32,282 nt of DNA. Source: an uncultured Clostridia bacterium (GTDB taxonomy: Bacteria; Bacillota; Clostridia; Oscillospirales; Ruminococcaceae). The notes beneath the pieces are model-generated. The model did not search any database. It worked only from the letters and a program-made list of their open reading frames with translations, and was not told where the DNA came from. Position 1 is the first letter of the stretch, and each line of letters begins with the position of its first letter. A program made the translations under genes and the position numbers. This document shows, one piece after another, positions 23,326-32,229 of this stretch. The stretch lies in NCBI GenBank assembly GCA_947177735.1, contig CAMWVP010000018.1, positions 1 to 32,282 on the forward strand, in the 5' to 3' direction.

Positions 23326-24573
23326 CTACTGCTCGTTGACGACCTCAATGCCGTAACGGTTGCATAGCTTTGCCATACCGTCCTTGTAGCCCGCGCCGAC
23401 AGCCGATATCTTCCATTCGCCCTTGTACAGATAAAACTCCATAGCGACGACGGTAGCCTCGTTTGACAGACTGTCCATATTGAACGACGCTCTCTCTGCG
23501 CCCGCGCGTATCGATACACGCGGCTCCCGCACTGCCGAGAAGTTTCTCTGCGCGCCGCCGGCGTATATCGAATATGCGAGCGCGATCTTCTGAACTCTGA
23601 AATCGACCTTCGAGAGATCGACAGCCAGATGCCCGTCGTCGGGGAAGAAAACCGCCTCCCCGTTGTCGGAGTGTTCGTTGCCGAAGAATATCAGCCCCGA
23701 ATCGCCGAGCGACTGCTCGTCCTTTCCGAGCAGGAACAGATACGGATCGATCTCGTAGTCGCGCGGCTTTTCGCAGGTGAAAAAGATGTCAAAGCGGCTT
23801 CCTATGTACTTCGACATCGACACGCGCTGTCCGCGCTTCATTTCGAGCGGCGGCAGCGACATATCGGGCGCGCTGCTTTCCATTGAGATGACGTCCGTAG
23901 CCGTCCGTGTAACGGGCGTTACGGTAGGAACGGCTTTCGGTTTGTGCGAAAGATCTCGCTCGGGAGCGGTGTAGACGCGTTTTCCGTTTGCCGCGGCAGT
24001 ACCCGTGTTTGGTTTTCCCGTGAGGTAAATGCGACGCGTGAACTTGGTCTTGAACAGTATTTCGGCGTATAAATATGTCTGAGCCGAAATGCCGGAAACG
24101 GTCACGGTCAGCTCGTTGCGCCCCGCGTTGAGAACGTCGGGCGAGAGCGATACTTCCCGTATGCCGCACACGATCTCCGTTCTGTCGGGAACGTTGACCT
24201 CAAGCGTGAACGTATTCACGGCGTCGGCAGCAAATTCTCCCAGCTCGATAGTCCGCGGAACGTCGAAATACCCGTCCTCCGCGCCAAATCCGCGTACTCC
24301 GCCGAGCACCTCGATATCCTTTGCGGCGGCGAGCACGTTGGCAACAACAGCCGCCTCGTCGGGACTGCCCTCGGTGAGCTCCGCGCGGATATTCTCGATA
24401 GAAACGCCGTTTGAGTTTATTTCGATAACGGGCGAGCGTTTCGCCCAGATAGTGGTGTTTTGTCCCAGAAGGCGCAGGGGCTTGCTGATGACCAGCGGAC
24501 CCTCGAACTCGCCCGCCGGCAGCTTTACCGACGCTCCCGGCGGCGCATCCGCAATGATCTGCTTGATATCCAC
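23326..24573 (-). CDS. TerD-domain protein fused to an N-terminal beta-helix-like region
   Basis: The 415-residue protein starts at a GTG after GGGGGAGG. Residues 1-70 (GEFEGPLVISKPLRLLG, then SNGVSIENI) look like the start of a pectate-lyase-type right-handed beta-helix. Residues about 85-190 look like a beta-sandwich. A Pro/Thr linker follows, then a TerD domain (about 245-415: KRGQRVSMSKYIG.. to KISAVGAGYKDGMAKLC). In the TerD part the Ca2+ motifs are altered: DYEIDP instead of DFDLDA, and the GDGEGDDE loop is shortened to PDDGH. It probably binds Ca2+ weakly or acts as a partner of the canonical TerD encoded just upstream. Confidence 0.85.
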   Translation of the reverse strand: MDIKQIIADAPPGASVKLPAGEFEGPLVISKPLRLLGQNTTIWAKRSPVIEINSNGVSIENIRAELTEGSPDEAAVVANVLAAAKDIEVLGGVRGFGAEDGYFDVPRTIELGEFAADAVNTFTLEVNVPDRTEIVCGIREVSLSPDVLNAGRNELTVTVSGISAQTYLYAEILFKTKFTRRIYLTGKPNTGTAAANGKRVYTAPERDLSHKPKAVPTVTPVTRTATDVISMESSAPDMSLPPLEMKRGQRVSMSKYIGSRFDIFFTCEKPRDYEIDPYLFLLGKDEQSLGDSGLIFFGNEHSDNGEAVFFPDDGHLAVDLSKVDFRVQKIALAYSIYAGGAQRNFSAVREPRVSIRAGAERASFNMDSLSNEATVVAMEFYLYKGEWKISAVGAGYKDGMAKLCNRYGIEVVNEQ

Positions 24574-24608
24574 AAGCCCCTCCCCCTTTCAAATCATTTG
24601 TTTGTCGC

Positions 24609-25193
24609 TTAAACGTTTACACCGTAAGCTCTGCAAAGCGCTTCAAGACCGCCCTGATAGCCCGCGGCTACCGCGTTGAACTTCCAGTCGCCGTTGTAGC
24701 GGTATATCTCGCATACAACGATTGCGGTCTCGATGGAGAACTCCTCAACGAGATCGAAGCGGAGAACCTCTTCGCCGCCTACGTCATCGGGATTGTCGAT
24801 CTTTAAGACGCGCACGTAGGAATTGGACACCTGACCGAAGTTCTGGTGATTCTGCTCGGCGTTGAAGATGGTTACCGTAACTGCGATCTTCTCGATCTCC
24901 GCGGGGATCTTGGAGAAGTCGATGATGATAGCCTCGTCGTCGCCTTCACCGTCGCCCGTTCTGTTGTCGCCGGTGTGTACGACAGCGCCGTTTCTTGCGG
25001 AGAGATTGTTGTAGAAGATGAAGTCCTCGTCCTTAAGAACCTTGCCGTTTGCTCCAAGCAGGAACACACACGCGTCAAGGTCGAAGTCCTGACCGCCGTC
25101 ATAGCGGTTGGTATCCCAACCGAGACCGATCCTTGCCATAGTTACCGATTTGTCAAGGCTTACGCGCTGACCCTTAGAAAGATTTACTGCCAT
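24609..25193 (-). CDS. terD: TerD-family Ca2+-binding stress protein
   Basis: A canonical TerD of 194 residues: it opens [15 protein letters not shown] and has the Ca2+-site motifs DFDLDA (36-41) and [11 protein letters not shown] (about 77-87). The C-terminus [19 protein letters not shown] is also typical. TerD proteins are cytosolic Ca2+-binding beta-sandwich proteins tied to tellurite, phage and envelope stress resistance. The ATG has CGGAGGA. A strong hairpin sits between it and the Ca2+ ATPase gene before it. Having a Ca2+ pump and a Ca2+-binding protein side by side fits a shared Ca2+ role. Confidence 0.97.
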   Translation of the reverse strand: MAVNLSKGQRVSLDKSVTMARIGLGWDTNRYDGGQDFDLDACVFLLGANGKVLKDEDFIFYNNLSARNGAVVHTGDNRTGDGEGDDEAIIIDFSKIPAEIEKIAVTVTIFNAEQNHQNFGQVSNSYVRVLKIDNPDDVGGEEVLRFDLVEEFSIETAIVVCEIYRYNGDWKFNAVAAGYQGGLEALCRAYGVNV

Positions 25194-25221
25194 AGTTTAT
25201 TTCCTCCGTTAATTATTTGTT

Positions 25222-25258
25222 AAGCGGTCGGAGAGGGAACGCCCTCCCGCGACCGTCT
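25222..25258 (-). terminator. GC-rich hairpin between ATPase and terD genes
   Basis: CGGTCG (25225-25230) pairs with CGACCG (25250-25255) around an inner GAGGG/CCCTC stem. No T-run follows on the minus strand, so it may be a leaky terminator or a processing site that lets terD accumulate independently. Confidence 0.45.
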
Positions 25259-25263
25259 TAATT

Positions 25264-27987
25264 TTAGTTCCTTGCTCCCGCGTTTGCGACAGCTTTTCTG
25301 ATAAGGTCTATCGGGATTATCGAGATAGCCGGAATAAGCACTACCAGCCATTCGGTCGCGGTAAGACCCCAACCCGAAAGGATACCTCTGCCGAGATAAG
25401 TCATCAGTATCTGCACTACCGCGATGATTCCGAATACTGTCAAAAAGCCCTTGTTCTTGCCAAGGTTATCGAACAGGTTTACACGGTCGGTGCGCGCGTT
25501 GAACGCGTTAAATACCGCGACGAAGATGAAGAACGCGAAGTATGCCGTGTGGAGTATCGCGTGCTTCTCGCTGAAGCCTGCCACAGCGTCGTCTCTCAGC
25601 CAGCCCCACTGCTCGAGATAGCTCGTATCGCTGCCGCTCGGGAACGAGCCGAGGATAAGCATTATCAGTGAAAGAACGAACGTCCAGCCCGCGCCCACGA
25701 TGATCTCCGACATCATATACTTGCTGATGATCGGTTCGGTACGGCGCTTGGGCTTCTCCAGCATAAAGCGCTCGAGAGCGGGTTCGCCGCCGAACGCCAA
25801 CGCCGCGAGGGTATCCATTACCAGGTTTACCCAGAGTATCTGAATAACGGACAGCGGATTTTCCACGCCGATAAGCGGACAGATGAACGAAATAAGCACC
25901 GCCGCTACGTTGATAGTCAGCTGGAATACGATAAACTTGCGTATCGAGTTGAAGATCGTGCGCCCGTAAAGGATCGCGCGGTCGATAGAGTTGAAGTTGT
26001 CGTCGAGGATAACGATGTCGGAGGCTTCCTTTGCGACCTCCGTGCCGCCGCCCATCGCGAAGCCGACGTCGGCTTTCTTGAGGGCAGGGGAGTCGTTTAC
26101 GCCGTCGCCCGTCATACCCGCAACGAGGTCAAGCTCCTGCGCGAGACGCACCAGACGGCTCTTGTCGGTAGGCAGAGCGCGCGCGATAACGCGGATATCC
26201 TTGAGCTTCGCTTTGATATCGTCGTCGGACATTTTGGCAAGCTCGTCGGAGGTGAGCATAAGGTTGCTGTCGGAGTCAATGAGCCCCGCTTCCTTCGCGA
26301 TCGCGACTGCGGTCTCCTTGCGGTCGCCCGTGATCATAACGACCTGAACGCCCGCGCCCTTAACCTCCTTGATAGCGGTAACGGATTCGGGACGAACCTC
26401 GTCGCGTATTCCCAGACAGCCCACGAGCGTCCAGTTGTTGCCCGCGGGGAGGGCGTCCTCGCCGAGCGCGTCCTCGGAGGTAGCCACCGCCAGAACGCGA
26501 ATAGCGCGGTTTGCAAGCTCGTCGATCTTGGCGTTGAGCTGCTTCATATCAAACGGCTGCTTTTTGCCGTCCTTGTCGTAGTAGTGCGAGCAGCGCTGGA
26601 GAATCTTCTCGGGCGCGCCCTTGATGAGCGAGAGGTCATATTCGCCCTCGACCTGTGTCGCGGAGTACTTGTTGGTGGAGTTGAACGGGATATTCCCGAC
26701 AGCCTTTACAGCCGCGTTGCATTCGGCGTTCACAGCGTAGCCGAGGATAGCGCGCTCCGTTGCGTTTCCGCCTAGCACGCGTCTGTCCTTGCCCTCGCCC
26801 GAGATCATGGACAGCGTATTCTTGTGGATAGACAGCGACAGCAGATCGCCGAGCTTTCCGCCAACATCCTCAAATGTCTTGTACTCGTTCACAGCGCCGT
26901 CAATGAAGTTGATGGCTTCGAGCTTGCCCTTGGTGATGGTGCCGGTTTTATCGGAGAACAGGATGTTCAGCGAGCCCGCGGTCTCGATACCTGCGACCTT
27001 GCGCACCAATACGTTGTCCTTGAGCATTTTGCCCATATTCTGCGCCGAAACGATAGCTATCATCAGCGGCAGACCCTCGGGTACCGCCATTACGATAATG
27101 ATTACAGCCAGCATAACCGCTTGTATAACCGCCTCGATAAGCCCGAAAATACCGCCTGCCGCCCAGAACGCTGCGGGGCCTCCGGGAATGAACAGAATGG
27201 TCTTAGCCAGCATAGCCACCGCGATAGCGATACCGCCGATGTAACCGAACTTCGAGATGCCGTTCGCGAGCTTGCCTAGCTTGAGCTTGAGAGGTGTGTC
27301 GCGGTCGTCGTCGGTCTGGAGCTCGCTTGCGATCTTGCCGTAAACCGACTTGTCGCCGACAACGGTGACCTGCATAGTCGCGTTGCCCGAGCAGACTACC
27401 GCGCCGCGGTAAACCTTGTATTCGCTGTCGAAATCGGTGTTTTCGTCGGTATCCGTCCAGCCGTCGGGAACGGCGCGTTTCTTGGCTTCGCGGCTCTCGC
27501 CGTTCAGCACCGACTGGTCGACTTTGATGTCTCCGTCGACGATTATGCCGTCCGCGGGTATCTTATCGCCCGACTGGAGCAGGATAGCGTCGCCGACAAC
27601 AATGTCGTTTATAGCGACCTCGGCAATGACGCCGTTTCTGTAGACCTTGCAGAGTATGCGCGAGGCTTCCTCCTGGAGCTTCTGGAACGCGTTCTCGTTT
27701 CGGTATTCGGAGAACGTCGAAACCAGCGTCGCCAGACAGATCGCCACGAAAATGCCGAGCGGCTCATACCACTCGGGAGCGCCCTCCTTGATAACGCCGG
27801 CGTAGCCCAGCACGGACAGTACGACGTTTATCAGCAGCGCCACGATCAGTATCTTGATCATGGGATCCCCGAGATTGCCCTTGAGCTTATCCCAGAAGCT
27901 TTCGTGAGCCTGCTCAGTCATTGAGTTGTCGCCGTATTTCGCCTTGCTTTCGGCAACTTCTTTGTCTGTTAGACCGAATTTCTTCAT
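25264..27987 (-). CDS. Type II P-type Ca2+-transporting ATPase
   Basis: The 907-residue pump exports Ca2+ at the cost of ATP. It has the N-terminal cation ATPase segment, the TGES-type loop here as LNGES (161-165), PEGLP in TM4 (303-307), the phosphorylation site Asp346 in DKTGT, TGDGVNDSPALKKADVG in the hinge, and TM6 with WVNLVMDT, as in plasma-membrane Ca2+ ATPases. About ten membrane helices are present. The start has AGGAAAGG. Set between the kinase and terD genes, it takes the place where other Ter loci have the membrane protein TerC. Confidence 0.95.
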   Translation of the reverse strand: MKKFGLTDKEVAESKAKYGDNSMTEQAHESFWDKLKGNLGDPMIKILIVALLINVVLSVLGYAGVIKEGAPEWYEPLGIFVAICLATLVSTFSEYRNENAFQKLQEEASRILCKVYRNGVIAEVAINDIVVGDAILLQSGDKIPADGIIVDGDIKVDQSVLNGESREAKKRAVPDGWTDTDENTDFDSEYKVYRGAVVCSGNATMQVTVVGDKSVYGKIASELQTDDDRDTPLKLKLGKLANGISKFGYIGGIAIAVAMLAKTILFIPGGPAAFWAAGGIFGLIEAVIQAVMLAVIIIVMAVPEGLPLMIAIVSAQNMGKMLKDNVLVRKVAGIETAGSLNILFSDKTGTITKGKLEAINFIDGAVNEYKTFEDVGGKLGDLLSLSIHKNTLSMISGEGKDRRVLGGNATERAILGYAVNAECNAAVKAVGNIPFNSTNKYSATQVEGEYDLSLIKGAPEKILQRCSHYYDKDGKKQPFDMKQLNAKIDELANRAIRVLAVATSEDALGEDALPAGNNWTLVGCLGIRDEVRPESVTAIKEVKGAGVQVVMITGDRKETAVAIAKEAGLIDSDSNLMLTSDELAKMSDDDIKAKLKDIRVIARALPTDKSRLVRLAQELDLVAGMTGDGVNDSPALKKADVGFAMGGGTEVAKEASDIVILDDNFNSIDRAILYGRTIFNSIRKFIVFQLTINVAAVLISFICPLIGVENPLSVIQILWVNLVMDTLAALAFGGEPALERFMLEKPKRRTEPIISKYMMSEIIVGAGWTFVLSLIMLILGSFPSGSDTSYLEQWGWLRDDAVAGFSEKHAILHTAYFAFFIFVAVFNAFNARTDRVNLFDNLGKNKGFLTVFGIIAVVQILMTYLGRGILSGWGLTATEWLVVLIPAISIIPIDLIRKAVANAGARN

Positions 27988-28057
27988 TTGCTAAATATCC
28001 TTTCCTGTGTTTATTAAGTTATGTCAAAGCCACAATTTGGCATAATTCCGTACAATG

Positions 28058-29542
28058 CTACCCGCTCCTGATGACCATCGTTTCGCACAGCAGCCCGTTT
28101 TCCTTGTTGCTCATTCGGAACATCGCCATATCCTTGAGCTCCACCGCGCTGCCCTTCGGCACGAGTCTGCCCGACGGCGACATCATTCCCTCTATCCCGT
28201 TGTTGACGAGAAGCCACATACCGTTGTAATACGCGATATAAGCTCTCATAGCGGGGTCTGCCTTTTCATCGTTGTGGACATTCGAGAACACGTGCCAGTC
28301 GAAAAGCGGCATCTTGTCATAGACGATGACCTCGCTCTTTCCGCGATACACGCCCTTTTTGCCGCGCATTTCGCTTTTGAAGCCCAGCCGAATGATGTTC
28401 CTCGCGGCGCGCGTTCCGCAGAACGGGCAGACGGGGCTTTTTTCGTCGCGCAGTATGAACCACTTTTTTTCGCAGTTCGGGTTCGCGCACGGCACCAGCC
28501 TGTCCCAGGCCTTCAGCAGCTCGGTTTCCCACTCCATAGCGGTCGGTCGTTCCGAGGGGCTGTGCAGTCCGTCCACGAACGCTCTCAGAAACAGCTTTTC
28601 CAATCCTTTCGACAGCGATTGTATCGTCACTCCGAGATCGGGCGGTCTGTTCGAGCGGTCGTCTGGATTTTCGATAAAGGTAGCCATTTTTCCGAGAGCC
28701 AGATAATCGTCCTCCTCCGCGCTCGCGGTGCTGTATATTTTCGGACCTATGAGCGGGTGACGGAAGAACAGGTACTCATATATGAGTACGGGCAGCGCGT
28801 GCAGATCGGTCTGTACGCTCGGGAGCGCGCGCCTGCTGTCGTTAAACTCCAGCTCCATCGTCGCGAGAACTTCGGGCGCGATATAGCCGCGCGTTCCGAC
28901 GACCTCGGGCGCGTATTTGTTCGGCACGACGAGCGAATCGATATCGATCACAACAGCCGAGCCTGTTTTCGGGTCAATGAGTACGTTGTTGCAGGACAGA
29001 TCGGAGTGTGCAAGACCCGCCTGATGCATTCTCCGCACCGTTCTCGAAAGTCCTATCGCGGTCTTGAGCATCGTCCGGAAATCTCCGCGCTCGGAGGGCT
29101 CGAGGTATTTGCGGTTGCGCCCCGTGAACCAGTTCGACTTCTTGTCCTTGCCCTTGAGATTGAGCACGGTCGACGCGCCCTCGCCGAAGAAGAAGTTGCT
29201 CGGATATGTCGGGCAGACAATGCCGAATTGGGGGCTCTTCACGATTGCCACAGGCCAGCAGAAGCGCTGCCTGAAATAATCCGCGGTCTTTTCGGTGTTG
29301 CCGAGAGCGCCTCCGTCCGCCTCCGAGAGCGTGGGGTTGTATATGCCCACGATAGTGCGGATACGATCCTGCATACGCGGATTTGCGGAGTCGCGCGGGT
29401 CGTTGAAAAACTGAACCGCAAATTTCCTGTCGGGCGTGAAAAACGTGTGCTTCATACCGCCGCGCGGCGCGTTTGCGTCGAAAACATATTGAATTGAGTT
29501 GCCGTTTTCCAGCACGGCAGTAAGCACTTCGCCGCTTCTCAT
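28058..29542 (-). CDS. Kinase-like protein with zinc ribbon (Ter/TerY-associated)
   Basis: The 494-residue protein has a divergent protein-kinase domain: catalytic loop HSDLSCNN (179-186; Asp181, Asn186), metal motif IDID (Asp202 where DFG is usual), and GTRGYIAPEV (216-225). At the VAIK position it reads FAVQFF, so the usual Lys appears to be Gln44. A zinc ribbon follows (Cys352, 357, 372, 375), then a C-terminal beta-rich domain (about 385-494). It matches the kinase of the VWA/PP2C/kinase triads found in Ter loci. Its substrates are unknown, and TerY or TerD proteins are candidates. Confidence 0.88.
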   Translation of the reverse strand: MRSGEVLTAVLENGNSIQYVFDANAPRGGMKHTFFTPDRKFAVQFFNDPRDSANPRMQDRIRTIVGIYNPTLSEADGGALGNTEKTADYFRQRFCWPVAIVKSPQFGIVCPTYPSNFFFGEGASTVLNLKGKDKKSNWFTGRNRKYLEPSERGDFRTMLKTAIGLSRTVRRMHQAGLAHSDLSCNNVLIDPKTGSAVVIDIDSLVVPNKYAPEVVGTRGYIAPEVLATMELEFNDSRRALPSVQTDLHALPVLIYEYLFFRHPLIGPKIYSTASAEEDDYLALGKMATFIENPDDRSNRPPDLGVTIQSLSKGLEKLFLRAFVDGLHSPSERPTAMEWETELLKAWDRLVPCANPNCEKKWFILRDEKSPVCPFCGTRAARNIIRLGFKSEMRGKKGVYRGKSEVIVYDKMPLFDWHVFSNVHNDEKADPAMRAYIAYYNGMWLLVNNGIEGMMSPSGRLVPKGSAVELKDMAMFRMSNKENGLLCETMVIRSG

Positions 29543-29807
29543 ATTATAACCCTTCCGAATATTTTAATTTATCCGTTAATTTTTTGTGTGATATGAAAGT
29601 TTTTGCAGTCATTTGCAGCGGGCGTTTCCGAGAGCCGCAAACGCTGTGATTTCGGCATTTAAACAGCCCGTTTTTTGAACATTCTCGCGGACTTTAAAAC
29701 GCCGTTAATTGCGTCTGTAAAGCCAATGTCATCGGGGTGCTCCCGCGTGAGATGTCGTGAGATTTAACCGTTTTTCGGAAGCCTTTTTCAGCCCCGAAAT
29801 CCGCCTG
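29543..29807. other. Spacer between PP2C and kinase genes
   Basis: 265 bases, long for an operon, without a coding signal. One dyad GCGTTT/AAACGC (29622-29627 with 29639-29644) is seen. It may hold a second promoter or a removed gene; I found no consensus promoter. Confidence 0.35.
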
Positions 29808-31316
29808 TCACTTTCTCGGTATGCGCACCGCTGTAAGCGTCCTGTCGTCAAACGAGCCGCGCTCGTTGTAGTTGTCGAGCCATACGCGCAGACGCTCCTC
29901 GGGAGTGTCCCCGATATTCATTCTGAACGCCTCCAGAGAATGGCACCGCAGCATATTGCGCTTGTCCCAGAGCGCCGCCATGGCCGCGTCGGACTTGTCG
30001 CCGAGAAGCTGCTTGGCGTATTGCAGCGCAACGCTCTGCTGCGTGATTGACACCGAGCGGAACCGTATCGGCGCGGGATCCTCGCCGCCCTTGCCGCATT
30101 CCCCCTCCATCGGGAGTATGCCGTTCAGACAAAGGTCGAGATACAGCCGTTCCATCATCGGCTGCGCGGGGAAATAGTCATCCGCCACGCCGTCCGACAT
30201 AAGCAGCACGGTATCGGAGTTTCCGCGCGAAATACGCGTTTTTCCGCCGATGACCTCCGCTTTCGAGTTCTTTTCGGAGAGAAAATCCGTCTCCCCCGAG
30301 AATGCCCCGCTGTCCGCCTCGCCCATCAGCTTCAGGCAGTGAGAGCTGTCTGCGGTGCTGTCAATTGCACAGATACAGCCGTCGCCTATCTGCACGCACG
30401 CCATGAACGTCTGCGGCTTTCCGTCGACCTTCACGGGCACGATTACAGCTGCCAGAAACGTTGTTGAGAGGTCGCCGATAGCGGGCTTGCGACCCAGCGC
30501 GTCCTCGTATTTTTTATCCGCGGCAAGCTCGCCGAGGGTCTTCTGCTGCGCCGCGAAAGCCTCACGGGCTGCCTCCTGGACGAGAGGCGCGATACGTCCG
30601 CAGGCAGCCATAAATTCCGCCGAGCCGAGATCCGCCGCAAGCCCCGATTTTAACTCGGGCTTTGCCTTGAACAGCTCCGTCGTCTTGGTCTTGAGGTACG
30701 CCGTCGCGCTCTCGGCGCTGACACGCGAGCCGATCCTCGAAAGCGGCTTGGAGCCCGCGCCGTCGCACACCACCGTGATAACGCAGTCGTCGGTGACGGC
30801 GGTCTCGAAATAGTCGTCGCAGTTTGTGCCCTCATGCTTGTGCTTTTTGCCGCGCACGCGCGCGCCGATGACCTCGGCAAACGGCGTAACGGTGCGCTTT
30901 TCGTGATATTCCGAGTGCATCTCCGTGCCGTTGTCGGTGATCTCCTTATACTGCCATATGGAAGCGGTATGCTCCATTACCTCCATATCGGACAGATGGG
31001 GCGCGGGCTGAACGCTTTCCGCGGGCTTTTCGGTAGCCTTGGGCGCGTCCTTTTTCGCGCTTTGCGGCTCACCGCCCGGCTTGCTCTGCGCCTTGACAGG
31101 CTCGTCGGTCTTGGTCTGACCGGCGGGTTTATCCGCTTTTTTCTGCGCGGCAGTGCCGCCGCCTTTATTGAGCGACTTCTGTATTTTAAGGTACTCCTCC
31201 GTGGACATAACGCCGTTTTTCTTTTGCTCAATGTCGTCGAACGTAATCGACAGCTGCTGCTCGGCTATATCCGTGCTTTCGCCCGGGGGAGTGGGGTTAA
31301 GTTCGGTTTTATCCAT
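29808..31316 (-). CDS. PP2C-family protein phosphatase
   Basis: A 502-residue Ser/Thr phosphatase. Residues 1-130 form a Lys/Ala/Pro-rich disordered extension. The PP2C domain then shows the metal-binding motifs NCDDYF (Asp167, 168), CDGAGSKPLSRIGS (Asp185), a MSDGVADDYF segment and the final DDRTLTAVRI. It would remove phosphates placed by the partner kinase. The start has AGGTGA and lies 22 bases after the terY stop, so the two are in one operon. In Ter systems a PP2C commonly sits between TerY and the kinase, as it does here. Confidence 0.93.
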   Translation of the reverse strand: MDKTELNPTPPGESTDIAEQQLSITFDDIEQKKNGVMSTEEYLKIQKSLNKGGGTAAQKKADKPAGQTKTDEPVKAQSKPGGEPQSAKKDAPKATEKPAESVQPAPHLSDMEVMEHTASIWQYKEITDNGTEMHSEYHEKRTVTPFAEVIGARVRGKKHKHEGTNCDDYFETAVTDDCVITVVCDGAGSKPLSRIGSRVSAESATAYLKTKTTELFKAKPELKSGLAADLGSAEFMAACGRIAPLVQEAAREAFAAQQKTLGELAADKKYEDALGRKPAIGDLSTTFLAAVIVPVKVDGKPQTFMACVQIGDGCICAIDSTADSSHCLKLMGEADSGAFSGETDFLSEKNSKAEVIGGKTRISRGNSDTVLLMSDGVADDYFPAQPMMERLYLDLCLNGILPMEGECGKGGEDPAPIRFRSVSITQQSVALQYAKQLLGDKSDAAMAALWDKRNMLRCHSLEAFRMNIGDTPEERLRVWLDNYNERGSFDDRTLTAVRIPRK

Positions 31317-31338
31317 TCAATTCACCTGATATACCGTG

Positions 31339-31980
31339 TTACGGTACGATAACAAATCCCTGAGGAGGAGGCGGCAGCTCGATCGGGTCGCCGGGCTTGG
31401 CGTCGATACTCTTGGAGCTCGCCTTGATGGAGCTGGATACCCACGCGAAGAACTGCGCCATATCGCCTGCCGTGAGATTGTTCATCATGAGCACGTTGTT
31501 GGTGATCTTCTTAAGGGTATTCGCGTTTGCGTTAGCGCCCGCGCCGCAGGCGATGATGTTTCCCGTGGAGACCTTCTGCACCGCTTCTATTCCCTCGTCG
31601 AGGTTGTCTGTGGGCGCGCCGTCGGTCATAAGGAATACCAGCGGTTTCCAGTCGCCCTTTTGTGTGGCGGTGGAGGTGTGCACCTCGTTGGTTATGCACT
31701 CCGCGAGCACTTTAAGAGCGCCGCCGAGAGCTGTTGCGCCGCCTGCCTGTATCTGCGGCTCTTTAAAAAGCATAAGCTCCGTCAAAGGAGTTATCTGCCG
31801 CGCGGAGCTGTCAAAAGTAATGATTGACAGGAACGCGGTCTCAAGCGCCTGCGGGTCGCCCTTGAGCTCCGAGATAAGGGTCTTGATGCCCTGCTTGACC
31901 GCCTCGATCGGCTCGCCCGCCATTGAGCCGCTGCAGTCGAGCAGCAGGTATACGGGTAATCTTCTGATATAATCGGACAT
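31339..31980 (-). CDS. terY: TerY-like von Willebrand factor A domain protein
   Basis: The 213-residue protein is a single VWA domain with an intact MIDAS: DCSGS (Asp15, Ser17, Ser19), a Thr in GGATALGG and Asp in LMTDGAPTD. VWA domains bind a divalent metal and act as partner-binding modules. The ATG at 31980 is chosen because GGAGG is 8 bases upstream; an ATG 17 codons earlier lies beyond this site. It is the first gene of the Ter-type operon and is followed by PP2C and kinase genes, forming the known TerY-phosphorylation triad. Confidence 0.94.
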   Translation of the reverse strand: MSDYIRRLPVYLLLDCSGSMAGEPIEAVKQGIKTLISELKGDPQALETAFLSIITFDSSARQITPLTELMLFKEPQIQAGGATALGGALKVLAECITNEVHTSTATQKGDWKPLVFLMTDGAPTDNLDEGIEAVQKVSTGNIIACGAGANANANTLKKITNNVLMMNNLTAGDMAQFFAWVSSSIKASSKSIDAKPGDPIELPPPPQGFVIVP

Positions 31981-32036
31981 TTTTTTATCCTCCGTCATTA
32001 AATCGGGTGCCACATACCCATAAGTTTTCAATCTAC

Positions 32037-32075
32037 ATTATACCTTAATTTTCACGATCTGTCAATAGTTTTGAC
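32037..32075 (-). promoter_or_regulatory. Consensus promoter of the Ter-type operon with overlapping dyad
   Basis: Minus strand TTGACA (32065-32060), 17 bp, TATAAT (32042-32037): a perfect sigma-A promoter. A small dyad GTCAA-N5-TTGAC (32061-32075) covers the -35 and could be a regulator site. Confidence 0.8.
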
Positions 32076-32229
32076 GAAAAATTACGTGAAAACAAACAGT
32101 TAGCTGTGAAAAAACAACAAAAACGGCGGTTTAGCGCCAAGTATATGCCGCTTAATGAATGCTCGGATATTAAGCTAACACATGGCAATTTAAAGCGGCG
32201 CCGCATTTTACCGCATAAAATAAAAACAT

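Noticed and set aside
28055-29497. 480-codon open frame on the plus strand
   Set aside because: It lies antisense to the kinase-like gene, is rich in Arg/His/Val without any recognisable motif, and arises from the GC-biased codons of the real gene.
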